Shown here: positions 31,175 to 38,878 of the stretch, one piece after another
Position numbering within the stretch: the first letter of the stretch is position 1
Layout: each line of letters starts with the position of its first letter
NCBI GenBank assembly: GCA_020426845.1
Contig: JAGQPF010000533.1
Coordinates: 1 to 42,564 of the forward strand
From: Planctomycetales bacterium
Lineage (GTDB): Bacteria; Planctomycetota; Planctomycetia; Pirellulales; Pirellulaceae
Direction: 5' to 3'
Length of the DNA stretch: 42,564 nucleotides
Notes under the pieces: generated by a model
What the model was told of the DNA's origin: nothing
The model's input: the letters and a program-made list of their open reading frames with translations, nothing else
The model's database searches: none
Translations under genes and position numbers: made by a program

Positions 31175-32329
31175 ATGTCCATGCTTCTCCGGCGTCGCGT
31201 CGGCGCGTTGATCATTCTGTTGTCGAGCTGGTTGCTGATGTCCGAATTCACTCTCGGCAATGAAGTCCTGTATTTGGCCACGATCCGAGGCCGATCGGTT
31301 TCGGTCTATGCGATCGAAAAGCCCGGCGCCGGTCCCTTGCTGACGCCGCATTCGGTTGTCGAATTGCCGGGTGATGGCGGAGCGATGTGCTACTCGCCGA
31401 AACGCGACTTCGTCTACGTGGCGCTGACGAGGCTGCCGGGCGACAAGGCCGGCGTCGCCACCTATCGTCGCCGTCCGGATGGCGGGCTCGAACATGCCGG
31501 CAATGCGACGATCACCAGTCGCGCACCGTATATTCGCGTCAGCGACGATGGCAGTTGCCTGCTGGCCGCTCACTACGCGGACGGCGAGGTCACGATGTAT
31601 CGCGTCAAGGATGGCATCTGCACCAGCGAGTTGCTGGCGCAGATTGCGACCGAGAAGACGGCGCATTGCGTGGAGTTGGACCCGTCGGGAATGTATGCGT
31701 TCGTCCCGCACACATCGCCCAACAAGATCTACCAATTCCGGCTCGACGCGCAACGCGGCAAACTGACGCCCAACGATCCGCCGTGGGTCGACGGCCCCGA
31801 ACGGAATCGCCAAGGCGGCAGCTTCGACGAGCCGCGGCACATCGCCTTTCACCCTCGGTTGAAAGCGGCCTTCAGCTCGAACGAACGTGGCGGCGGCATC
31901 ACGCGTTGGGCGATCGATGCCGAGACAGGGACGCTGACGCGCGAGCAGACGCTCTACACGCTGCCAGCCGACTTCCGGGGCCAGAGTGCCGCAGCCGATA
32001 TTCGCATCACGCCGGATGGCCGTTTCGCGTTTGTCTCCAATCGCGACGTCACCAAACGCGCGGAGGGAGAGGCCGCCCAGGACAGCATCACCACTGTCGC
32101 CATCGACCCAAAGAACGGTGAGATGCGTATTGCCGGACATGCCGCGACCACCGAGATGCCGCGGTCGATATGCGTCAACGGCGATGGCAGCCTGCTGTTC
32201 GCCGCGGGTCAGAAATCGGACCGACTGCTGGCCTACACGATCGATCGCCAGACGGGAAAGCTGACGCTGCTGGAGAGCCGTGAGGCAACTGGCACACCGA
32301 TTTGGGTGATGTGCGGCGACGTTGAGTAG
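31175..32329 (+). CDS. Exported lactonase-family beta-propeller (6-phosphogluconolactonase-like)
   Basis: A 384-residue protein. The ATG at 31175 is chosen because it opens a signal peptide (MSMLLRRRVGALIILLSSWLLMSEFTLGNE). The rest is a seven-bladed propeller of the YbhE/lactonase family: VLYLATIRGRSVSVYAIEKPG, PGDGGAMCYSPKRDFVYVAL, HCVELDPSGMYAFVPHTSPNKIYQF, PRHIAFHPRLKAAFSSNERGGG, ITPDGRFAFVSNRD, PRSICVNGDGSLLFAAGQKSDRLLAYTID. Cytoplasmic family members hydrolyse 6-phosphogluconolactone, but an exported one more likely acts on other lactones or only binds. The stop codon TAG is formed by the first three bases of a candidate MITE (32327-32428), so the native 3' end may have been changed. 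Confidence 0.85.
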   Translation: MSMLLRRRVGALIILLSSWLLMSEFTLGNEVLYLATIRGRSVSVYAIEKPGAGPLLTPHSVVELPGDGGAMCYSPKRDFVYVALTRLPGDKAGVATYRRRPDGGLEHAGNATITSRAPYIRVSDDGSCLLAAHYADGEVTMYRVKDGICTSELLAQIATEKTAHCVELDPSGMYAFVPHTSPNKIYQFRLDAQRGKLTPNDPPWVDGPERNRQGGSFDEPRHIAFHPRLKAAFSSNERGGGITRWAIDAETGTLTREQTLYTLPADFRGQSAAADIRITPDGRFAFVSNRDVTKRAEGEAAQDSITTVAIDPKNGEMRIAGHAATTEMPRSICVNGDGSLLFAAGQKSDRLLAYTIDRQTGKLTLLESREATGTPIWVMCGDVE

Positions 32330-32428
32330 AGGGCATTTCAAAACCTTCCCTGGCGCAACCGAAGGCAGTTTTTTCTGCTGGATTTATCAACCCGATTGCC
32401 AATCGGGAAGTTTTTGAAATGCGTTGTA
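32327..32428. mobile_element. Candidate 102-bp MITE with terminal inverted repeats and 6-bp target duplication
   Basis: The left end TAGAGGGCATTTCAAAACC continuing TTCCC and the right end, read in reverse complement, TACAACGCATTTCAAAAACT continuing TCCC, match at 20 of 24 positions. GTTGAG occurs directly on both sides (32321-32326 and 32429-32434), as expected for a target duplication. Inside are two more hairpins: GCAG-TTTTTT-CTGC (32365-32378) and CCCGATT-GCC-AATCGGG (32391-32407). No coding sequence is present. A long transcription terminator is the alternative, but no T-run follows the main stem. Confidence 0.6.
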
Positions 32429-32567
32429 GTTGAGCAAGGGAAACGGCAAAGACGTATCGCCGGCGAGTTGGTCGATAGCTCACCGCCGCTCGCTTGCGAG
32501 GATCACCGTCGGCAGGGATGGGAAGATCTTCTTCCCCTTGCTCCTTACATCACACGGAGGGTTGCCC

Positions 32568-33005
32568 ATGCGTTTCAGCCTCGCCAACTTGCTATTGGCG
32601 ATGACCTTGACCTGCGTGCTATGTGTGGGGGCGTTTGCCACTCCGCCCCCTTGGGACTTGGCCGTCGTGCTCGGCCTGTCCGCAACGGTGCTGCCGTCGC
32701 TCATCCTCACGGGCTGCCTGTTCTCATGCGGCGCCGCGCGAGCATTTTTCATCGGCATGGCGGCCAGCATTGGCATCCCGCTGTTGGTAATCGACTATAT
32801 CATGTTGCTTAGCATCGGCGACTTCGATGCCAGCGACAGCGAAGGCGCCATGCTGTATAAGCTGGCGGTCATTGCGATGTGGGCGCTGGGTGGCATTTCG
32901 GGAGCAGGCGCCGCCTGGATCTATTCGGCGTTCCACCCTCCGCGGCCCATTCGCCCCGCCCACGCTATTGGCGTAGCCGAGAGTTCCGTCGCGGAGGAGC
33001 CATGA
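32568..33005 (+). CDS. Small membrane protein, unknown function
   Basis: A 145-residue protein. The ATG at 32568 has GGAGG seven bases upstream; a longer frame upstream is rejected. It begins MRFSLANLLLAMTLTCVLC, a start shared by many small planctomycete membrane proteins, and has four hydrophobic segments (ANLLLAMTLTCVLCVGAF, LAVVLGLSATVLPSLILTGCLF, FFIGMAASIGIPLLVIDYIMLL, LAVIAMWALGGISGAGAAWIYSAF). No enzymatic motif was seen. Its TGA overlaps the ATG of the next membrane-protein gene, so the two are probably translated together. Confidence 0.75.
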   Translation: MRFSLANLLLAMTLTCVLCVGAFATPPPWDLAVVLGLSATVLPSLILTGCLFSCGAARAFFIGMAASIGIPLLVIDYIMLLSIGDFDASDSEGAMLYKLAVIAMWALGGISGAGAAWIYSAFHPPRPIRPAHAIGVAESSVAEEP

Positions 33006-33982
33006 AGTTGCATCGCTACCGCCACTGGCTCGGCTACGTTCATTTGGCGCACCTTGTCGTGGCGATGTGCTTGGTGTGTTTGGTTGCAGGGGCGCCCTGG
33101 GCAGCGTCTGCCGCAACAGTAACGCTGCCAAACAACACGGCAACTCCTCCGCCAGCATCGACGGGACTCCGCTTTGCCACTTGGGCTTCGGTCATTAGCA
33201 TCGTTCCCTTGGGTGTGACCAACATCCTGTCTTTTGCCTATTCCCGAGGAGCTTGGCGAGGCTTTTGCGCAGGAGCGGCCATTCCCAGCACGCTCCTTGG
33301 AGGCATCAGTTTCGTTTCAATGCACTTCTTCGCAGTGTCGGTCGTCGCAGAGGGGTCGTCAGGCAATGACATCGTGACTGGCGTGGAGGAGCTCATCCAG
33401 GTGACGCATCAGCAAGCAACCGGCGTGATGCTGCTTACCTCGATCCTGGGCGGCCTGATCGGCGCGTCGCTGTTCTGGATCGCTCGCCCGCCGCTGCCTC
33501 GCGAGGGTGCGGCTCGCTTTCGGCGTTCGCAATGGCGCCGCCTAGCGGCTGTGCTGGCTGCCTTCGGAGTCACGCTTTGGATTGTCCGCCTGCTTCCCGA
33601 ACGGAGGCAGTTTCTCGCCACTCTCATCCTCGGCTATCTGGTGCTGCCGGTGCTGGCCATCGCAGGCACGTCCTGCGCCGGCAGGCGAGTCAAGGCCGCC
33701 TGCCTGGGAATGGCCCCGACGTGGCTGGCGCTGCCAAACACCAGCTACCAAGTGATGCTCATCATCAGCATGGAGGACGGTGTTTCCGCCGACGGTTTCA
33801 GCACACCCTATCAACTTGCGTTGCTAGCATTCGCCGCATCCGGACTCGCCAATTTATGGCTGGTGACTTCACAGCGCAAAAGTCACGCACAACATCGCCG
33901 CCTCAATTCCTTGTCGACATGCGTTCGTCGCCGAGCCACGCTGTTCCCGCAGCCAACCTCTTGCTGCGACGGCGGACCGTAG
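33002..33982 (+). CDS. Multi-pass membrane protein, unknown function
   Basis: A 326-residue protein starting at the ATGA overlap with the previous gene. About eight hydrophobic segments can be picked out (VHLAHLVVAMCLVCLVAGAPWA, FATWASVISIVPLGVTNILSF, GAAIPSTLLGGISFVSMHFFAVSVV, VMLLTSILGGLIGASLFWI, LAAVLAAFGVTLWIV, LATLILGYLVLPVLAIAGT and others). The second half repeats the topology of the first. The C-terminal 35 residues are basic and Ser/Cys-rich. I do not recognise the family. With its partner it could form a hetero-oligomeric membrane complex; this is only suggested by the overlap. Confidence 0.7.
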   Translation: MKLHRYRHWLGYVHLAHLVVAMCLVCLVAGAPWAASAATVTLPNNTATPPPASTGLRFATWASVISIVPLGVTNILSFAYSRGAWRGFCAGAAIPSTLLGGISFVSMHFFAVSVVAEGSSGNDIVTGVEELIQVTHQQATGVMLLTSILGGLIGASLFWIARPPLPREGAARFRRSQWRRLAAVLAAFGVTLWIVRLLPERRQFLATLILGYLVLPVLAIAGTSCAGRRVKAACLGMAPTWLALPNTSYQVMLIISMEDGVSADGFSTPYQLALLAFAASGLANLWLVTSQRKSHAQHRRLNSLSTCVRRRATLFPQPTSCCDGGP

Positions 33983-34029
33983 CGACCACGGCCCGTAGCG
34001 GACCGACGCGCACGCAGGACGGGCCTCGT

Positions 34030-35136
34030 TCACGCGCGCTGCGTCAGCTCGCACTTGGCCACCCAAGCGGCGAGTTGCTCGCGACACGAGTTGGAGAAAG
34101 GCACGGCGCTGCCCGGCGGCGGGACGGCGGGAACCAGCCGCGTCGCAATCCGCTCCAGTAACTCCTCAATTCCCTCGCCAGTTGCTGCGCTCACACAGAG
34201 ATCGAGGTTGCTTGCCTGGGTGGGCACATCCCGCGTGAGATCGAGCTTGCTGCCGACTCGCAACGACCGCGGCGGAAGTGACACAAGCTGGTCACATTCA
34301 TCGGCGGACAGATCCACGACATGAATCGCCAAGTCGCAGTCGGCGGCCGCTTGGCGAGCGAGTTCGGCGCCGGCCTGCTCGAGCTCGTCGCTTGTCTGGC
34401 GCAGGCCCGCTGTGTCGCAAATCTCAACGGGCCAGCCATCGATCACCGTGCGCGTCGTGACGGCATCGCGAGTCGTTCCCGGCTGGTCAAACACCACGGA
34501 TCGCTCGAAGCCGAGCAGGCGATTCAACAAGGTGCTTTTGCCGGCGTTGGGGACGCCGACCAGAACCACTCGCCAGGGCGAGGTCAAATGTGCGCCCAAC
34601 TCTGCCCAGCGTTGTAGCTCGACGACTTGCTCGCGAGCCACGTCGAGAGAACCAGCCGCCAGCGCCTGCTCGATCGACGCGGCCGCTGCGTCCCATGCGC
34701 CACGCGCTTGATCGAGCAAGATGGCGGCCGTGCGCGCGGTGGCAGCCCGAGAGAGCAGGCGCCACGCTTCGTTGGCAGCGCCCGACTGCTCCGGAAACAG
34801 ATTCCACTGCTCGGCGTTGGTCACGGACACGCCCATCTCAATCAGACTGCGCAGCACTCGCGCCGCTGCCACGCGCCCGCCATGACAATGAATCTCCCAG
34901 CGATCGTCCGACCGGCGGCAGACCAACAGCTCCTCGCCGCCATCCTTCCAGCGGCCGAACATGACGCGTCCGGGCTTGGCGGCCGCAAGGGCGCCGGGCG
35001 TGACCGGCTCGAAGAGCGACTGCAGGCAGTGGCTGGCGTTGGCGCCGGCCAAGGCAATCACGGCCACGGCGCTGGGCTCGGGCGCCGTGAGCAGGCATGC
35101 CTGCAGGTTGCTTTCGCGATGTCCGTCGTGATTCAT
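34030..35136 (-). CDS. Diverged, shortened MnmE/TrmE-like GTPase
   Basis: A 368-residue TrmE-family GTPase. The N-terminal MnmE-like part keeps EIHCHGGRVAAARVL but lacks the usual ATPxGxGGIGIIR folate-binding start and the PGEFTxRAFLNGK segment. The G domain is intact in G1 (GVPNAGKSTLLNRLLG), the TTRD switch and G3 (DTAGLR), but G4 is GSKLDL in place of NKxDL. The protein ends VAKCELTQRA and has no C-terminal CxGKF motif, whose cysteine is needed for tRNA wobble-uridine modification. Other frames past the stop do not restore it, so this is not a simple frameshift. It is probably a paralogue with another role, with a standard MnmE elsewhere. It is third gene of obgE-coaX-this, overlapping coaX by four bases. 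Confidence 0.82.
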   Translation of the reverse strand: MNHDGHRESNLQACLLTAPEPSAVAVIALAGANASHCLQSLFEPVTPGALAAAKPGRVMFGRWKDGGEELLVCRRSDDRWEIHCHGGRVAAARVLRSLIEMGVSVTNAEQWNLFPEQSGAANEAWRLLSRAATARTAAILLDQARGAWDAAAASIEQALAAGSLDVAREQVVELQRWAELGAHLTSPWRVVLVGVPNAGKSTLLNRLLGFERSVVFDQPGTTRDAVTTRTVIDGWPVEICDTAGLRQTSDELEQAGAELARQAAADCDLAIHVVDLSADECDQLVSLPPRSLRVGSKLDLTRDVPTQASNLDLCVSAATGEGIEELLERIATRLVPAVPPPGSAVPFSNSCREQLAAWVAKCELTQRA

Positions 35137-35903
35137 GGCGACTGGAGCTCATGCCAAGCCAGCGCGATGCCGCTTAGCACGAGATGCGGGTGCAGCTCCA
35201 TGCCGTGGGCGAGCTCCGCCCAGAGCAGGCCGCCGCCGGTGAGCATCACGTGCGGGGGCGTGGATTGGCCGCGGGCGAACTCGGCAGCCAGCTCCTTGAT
35301 GGCGCCCCACGCGCCCCAGTAGAGCCCGCTGCGAATCGCCTCGGTGGTGTCACGTCCCACGGCGCGCGGCGGGTCATGAGCCGGCGCGACACGAGGCAGC
35401 AGCTCCGTGTCCAACGACAGCGCGCGAGCCGCCATTGCCATGCCCGGCAGGATGGCGCCGCCGCAAAACACGCCGCGCGGGTCGATCCATTCGACATTGA
35501 TGGCCGAGCCAGCGTCGATCACTACTGCCCCTCGGTCGCGCTCGCGCAGTCGGTTGGCCGCGAATGCGGCGGCGATCCGATCGGCGCCCACCGCGGACTT
35601 GTTCGCCACCTCCGTCACGATCGGAAACTGGCTACTGACAATTTCCTGCCACTGGTCGTTGGGCCGGCGCTCGGCGACAGCGCTGTGCAGCTCGTCGCGA
35701 ACGCGATGGTTGACGCTGGCCACCACCCATTCGATCGGCGCATCCGGCCAGTCGTGCCAAGGAGGCTCGTGGTGAGGCCGCCAGTTCCAATGCCGCAACG
35801 GAGTGCGCCACCAGCCGGATTGCCCCGAGCCGGCGAACTCCGCGGCGCCGATCGAGGTGTTCCCGACGTCGACGATCAAACGCGGGCGGCTCGGGTCATT
35901 CAC
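35133..35903 (-). CDS. coaX: Type III pantothenate kinase
   Basis: A 256-residue ASKHA-fold kinase for the first step of coenzyme A synthesis, the ATP-dependent phosphorylation of pantothenate. Motif 1 is LIVDVGNTSIGAAEF with the ATP-binding DVGNT at about 12-16. VGADRIAAAFAA and VVIDAGSAINVEWID follow, then GGAILPGMAMAARALSLDTELLP. In the second phosphate motif the usual GTA-T-D is AGSAINVEW, a variation that still preserves Asp. The C-terminal LTGGGLLWAELAHGMELHPHLVLSGIALA is the normal end. It overlaps obgE by eight bases and the MnmE-like gene by four, so it sits inside a translationally coupled three-gene set. Confidence 0.9.
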   Translation of the reverse strand: MNDPSRPRLIVDVGNTSIGAAEFAGSGQSGWWRTPLRHWNWRPHHEPPWHDWPDAPIEWVVASVNHRVRDELHSAVAERRPNDQWQEIVSSQFPIVTEVANKSAVGADRIAAAFAANRLRERDRGAVVIDAGSAINVEWIDPRGVFCGGAILPGMAMAARALSLDTELLPRVAPAHDPPRAVGRDTTEAIRSGLYWGAWGAIKELAAEFARGQSTPPHVMLTGGGLLWAELAHGMELHPHLVLSGIALAWHELQSP

Positions 35904-36939
35904 CGCCGAGTCCCTCGACTTGCTTCGCTTGTCCGGCGCGCCGCGCCTGATTGGCCTCGTCCAGCAGCTCGGCCGCTCGTCGCGTCAGCTCGTTCAGCCC
36001 CGCGCCGGTGACGGCCGAGATCAACAGCACGTCGCGGCCGATGTCCGCAGCCAGCTCGTCGCGGACCTCCGCCGCGCCTGGCAACTCGGCCTTCGTGACG
36101 GCGACAATTTCCGGACGCTCGCCAAGCAGCGGGTTGTACTGCACCAATTCGGAGCGAATGTTGCGATAGTTTTCCAACGGCAAAGTCCCGTCCAGCGGGG
36201 CGGGCTCAACGAGATGAATCAAGATCCCCGCCCGTTCGATGTGCCTCAGGAACTCGTGACCAAGCCCCACGCCCAAATGAGCGCCCTCGATGAGCCCGGG
36301 GATGTCGGCCATCACGAATGTGCGATCGAAGTCGATGACCACTCGGCCGAGGTTGGGGTGCTTGGTGGTGAAGGGATAGCTGGCGATTTCGGGACGGGCC
36401 CGCGTGACGCGGCTCAGCAGCGTGCTCTTGCCGGCGTTCGGCTTGCCGACCAGTCCGACATCGGCGATCACCTTCAATTCCAGATGAATTTTGCGGTGCT
36501 CGCCGTCCGTGCCCAACGTGTACTCGCGAGGAGCTTGGTTGATCGCGGACTTGAACCGCCAGTTGCCCTTGCCACCTTTGCCACCGCGCGCGGCCACCAG
36601 CGTGTCGCCGATCTGCGTGAGGTCTCGCAACACGAAGTCGCCCTCCACATCGCGGACCACGGTGCCGGGGGGCACGGGGATGATCACGTCCTCGCCATTG
36701 CGGCCACGACGCCGCGCCCCACTGCCATGCAGTCCGCGGGGAGCCTTCCAGAACTTCCGATGGGACAGCGCAATCAAACTGTCGACGCCCTCCTCGGCGC
36801 GAAGAATGACGCTGCCGCCATCACCTCCGTCGCCGCCATCGGGGCCTCCCCGAGGCACGTGCCGCTCCCGCCGAAAACTCAGGCAGCCATCGCCACCCTT
36901 GCCTCCCGTCACTTCGATCTCCACTCGATCGACAAACAT
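35896..36939 (-). CDS. obgE: GTPase Obg/CgtA
   Basis: A 347-residue GTPase involved in late 50S ribosome assembly and stress control. The ATG at 36939 is chosen since the family starts MFVDRVEIEVTGGKGGDGCLSFRRE; an upstream in-frame ATG at 37011 lies in repeat sequence. The glycine-rich Obg fold covers about 1-158 (GGPDGGDGGDGGSVILRA, RGGKGGKGN). The G domain has GLVGKPNAGKSTLLSRV, YPFTTKHPNLG and ADIPGLIEGAHLGVGLGHEFLRHIERAGILIHLVE. G4 is VTKAEL in place of NKxDL, and G5 is LISAVTG. There is no long C-terminal OCT domain, as in many Gram-negative lineages. It is first gene of a unit with coaX and the MnmE-like gene; rpmA upstream has its own terminator. Confidence 0.94.
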   Translation of the reverse strand: MFVDRVEIEVTGGKGGDGCLSFRRERHVPRGGPDGGDGGDGGSVILRAEEGVDSLIALSHRKFWKAPRGLHGSGARRRGRNGEDVIIPVPPGTVVRDVEGDFVLRDLTQIGDTLVAARGGKGGKGNWRFKSAINQAPREYTLGTDGEHRKIHLELKVIADVGLVGKPNAGKSTLLSRVTRARPEIASYPFTTKHPNLGRVVIDFDRTFVMADIPGLIEGAHLGVGLGHEFLRHIERAGILIHLVEPAPLDGTLPLENYRNIRSELVQYNPLLGERPEIVAVTKAELPGAAEVRDELAADIGRDVLLISAVTGAGLNELTRRAAELLDEANQARRAGQAKQVEGLGGE

Positions 36940-36990
36940 CCGCTTCCCGCTTTCGGCCGTTGTTGATAGTTGCGTATCGCCCCGCCAATC

Positions 36991-37133
36991 CTCTGAACCC
37001 CTTGGAGCCACCCCAGGAAACCCGAAGCGTCAGCGAGAGATCGAATTCCGAATCCCGCCAGTCCCCCTGAACCTCTGAACCCCTCGGAGCCACCCCAGGA
37101 AACCCGAAGCGTTAGCGAGGGATCAACTTCCGA
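36991..37133. repeat. Direct duplication of a ~62-bp AGCGAGGGAT-family repeat
   Basis: Copies at about 36991-37052 and 37072-37133 (period 81) read CCTCTGAACCCC, GGAGCCACCCCAGGAAACCC, GAAGCGT-AGCGAG-GATC and end TTCCGA. They differ at about six positions. The core matches the repeats at 10212-10317 and 22280-22431. They lie between the rpmA terminator and obgE, just upstream of the obgE start. Confidence 0.85.
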
Positions 37134-37147
37134 GAGTGGCGCCGAAT

Positions 37148-37173
37148 AAAAAAGGGACGCCGCAAGGCGTCCC
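37148..37173 (-). terminator. Rho-independent terminator of rpmA
   Basis: On the minus strand an 8-bp perfect stem GGGACGCC-TTGC-GGCGTCCC is followed by TTTTTT. It lies 53 bases beyond the rpmA stop and separates rpmA from obgE. Confidence 0.93.
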
Positions 37174-37225
37174 CGATTTCGTTGGCCGTTGGCCGGTTGC
37201 GCTGATGCTGACGCGCAGCGCGCAC

Positions 37226-37474
37226 TTACTCGGCGGCAACTACGTTGACGCGACGGCCATTGCGGTCGAACTTCACCACGCCGTCGACCAACGCGTACAG
37301 CGTATAGTCCTTGCCTTGTCCCACACCGGCGCCGGGATGGAACTTGTTGCCGACCTGGCGGACCAGAATGCTGCCGGCCTGAACCGCTTGGCCGCCGAAC
37401 TTTTTCACGCCACGACGCTGGGCATTCGAGTCGCGACCGTTGCGGCTAGAGCCCTGTCCCTTTTTATGGGCCAT
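37226..37474 (-). CDS. rpmA: 50S ribosomal protein L27
   Basis: An 82-residue ribosomal protein near the peptidyl-transferase centre. The ATG at 37474 follows AGAGG by about 10 bases. It reads [29 protein letters not shown], then [19 protein letters not shown] and [15 protein letters not shown], all typical; no N-terminal cleavage extension as in Firmicutes is present. rplU (L21), its usual upstream partner, is not next to it; a secreted unknown gene is found there. obgE follows downstream as in many bacteria but behind a strong terminator and a repeat pair. Confidence 0.97.
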   Translation of the reverse strand: MAHKKGQGSSRNGRDSNAQRRGVKKFGGQAVQAGSILVRQVGNKFHPGAGVGQGKDYTLYALVDGVVKFDRNGRRVNVVAAE

Positions 37475-37618
37475 GATCTGAATCCTCTTTGCGATGATTT
37501 TGGGGGCGATTCGGCTGCGCGAAGCAGCCGAAGCGGTCGAATGTCGAGCGGCACCATTGAGGTGCATTTGAAGGGAGCATCGAGGTAATGGCAACTTCGG
37601 ACGTGCAACTACCGGCTC

Positions 37619-37637
37619 AACGGACTGGAAGTCCGTC
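37619..37637. repeat. Shortened GACGGACT palindrome
   Basis: CGGACT-GGA-AGTCCG with 6-bp arms followed by TCCTGCC, a copy of the dispersed palindrome, between the secreted unknown gene and rpmA. Confidence 0.7.
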
Positions 37638-37690
37638 CTGCCAATGGTACAGCCGCTAAGGCACCTCGTCGCGCTTCGGAACCCCAAATC

Positions 37691-38644
37691 TTATTGGTAA
37701 AACCAAAGATGATCAACCCGCTTCTGCTGACCATATCGCTGGGTCATTTCCGGCTGCTTGCGGGGATTGGCGGTAATCGGCAGCCCGTAGAGGATCTCTC
37801 GCTCATTTTCCTCCAACGAGTCACCGGGGCGAGAAAAGTTCAGCTTGAGCGTCTTGAACTTCATCTTTCCGGCCTTGCCCTGGCCGTCGATCTCGATCTC
37901 AAAGGCGTTGGACAGCCCCTGGATAAAGATGGAAAAGTAGTCGACGCGAGGGTCGATGTTGTCCCAGGTGACCACCCCCCAAACCGACTTGTCCTGCTCC
38001 GGAGTGCTGGCTTCGATCGGCACGGACGAGATGGACACCGAATCGTACAGCTTTCCGGAAGGGTTTTCGGTGCGGTTGGGCTTGAATTCGCGACGGAAGA
38101 TCGGATCGATAGCCGCCGGAATCACGCGGTCCATGTACTCCTTGTTCAGCTCCTGGTATTCCTTCAGCAGGAACCGCGGGAAAAATCGGTGCGGCCCTCC
38201 CGCGACCTTCTCGATTCGCGGGTAAGTCTTGCCACCGAAATTCGTCTCGGCAGGGCTAGCCTGCAAATCCTCCCCCAGGTAGCGAATGCGATAGACCATG
38301 TACCAGATCAAACGCGACTCCACGCCTTCGGCGGTTGGCAGATCGACTTTGATCATTCGCAGCGGCTTGAAGGAGAACTCGAGGTTCCAGATCGGGCGGC
38401 GCAGCACGACATGCTTTTGCATTTCCGCCAACGTCTCGGTGGTTGGCACCGAATAGGGGGTCCAACTCGCCGAGTTCACCGGCAGGGTCAACGGGCCGGT
38501 AAACGTCTCTTCATTGCGAGGCTCGGAAGGGATGGTCGTCAGCACATAGGGCGACAGACTCCACTTTTCCTGGGCGGAGGCCGTGGCAGTGGCAAACAGC
38601 AGAAAAACTGCCGTGAAAGCCGCCATGAAGCAACGCAAAACCAT
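37691..38644 (-). CDS. Secreted protein of unknown function
   Basis: A 317-residue protein. The ATG at 38644 opens a signal peptide (MVLRCFMAAFTAVFLLFATATASAQ); upstream in-frame sequence is not signal-like. The mature part is a mixed beta-rich domain with conserved-looking blocks: PIWNLEFSFKPLRMIKVDLP, RLIWYMVYRIRYLG, RFFPRFLLKEYQELNKEYMDRVIPAAI, VWGVVTWDNIDPRVDYFSIFIQGLSNAFEIE and LYGLPITANPRKQPEMTQRYGQQKRVDHLWFYQ. No catalytic motif was seen. I recognise it only as the type of conserved secreted hypothetical protein seen in planctomycetes. A promoter-like pair lies about 90 bases upstream. Confidence 0.72.
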   Translation of the reverse strand: MVLRCFMAAFTAVFLLFATATASAQEKWSLSPYVLTTIPSEPRNEETFTGPLTLPVNSASWTPYSVPTTETLAEMQKHVVLRRPIWNLEFSFKPLRMIKVDLPTAEGVESRLIWYMVYRIRYLGEDLQASPAETNFGGKTYPRIEKVAGGPHRFFPRFLLKEYQELNKEYMDRVIPAAIDPIFRREFKPNRTENPSGKLYDSVSISSVPIEASTPEQDKSVWGVVTWDNIDPRVDYFSIFIQGLSNAFEIEIDGQGKAGKMKFKTLKLNFSRPGDSLEENEREILYGLPITANPRKQPEMTQRYGQQKRVDHLWFYQ

Positions 38645-38734
38645 GGTTCGCTCAACCGTCGTGGAAGGACCGACAAGACAACCGCCAAGTGAATTGTCGA
38701 TCCTTGACAAACCGGCGAAGCTACTCCTTGGTGC

Positions 38735-38762
38735 AGTATAGTCGGCGCTGGCGGCAATGCAA
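38735..38762 (-). promoter_or_regulatory. Putative sigma-70 promoter
   Basis: On the minus strand TTGCAT (38762-38757) and TATACT (38740-38735) are separated by 16 bases, about 90 bases before the secreted-protein start at 38644. The match to the -35/-10 consensus is reasonable for GC-rich DNA. Confidence 0.5.
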
Positions 38763-38878
38763 ATTTGCGACGGCACAAATCCTTAACAGCCCAGCACTTG
38801 TGTAGCCGAACCGAAAATCGCAAAGTCGTGCCAAGACACGAGCTTGCGGCGGTTGGGGCGGATGCTGGCGGATGGGGA

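Noticed and set aside
34030..34087. A frameshift truncating the MnmE-like gene
   Set aside because: The other two frames past the stop do not encode the expected CxGKF end, so the short form seems genuine.
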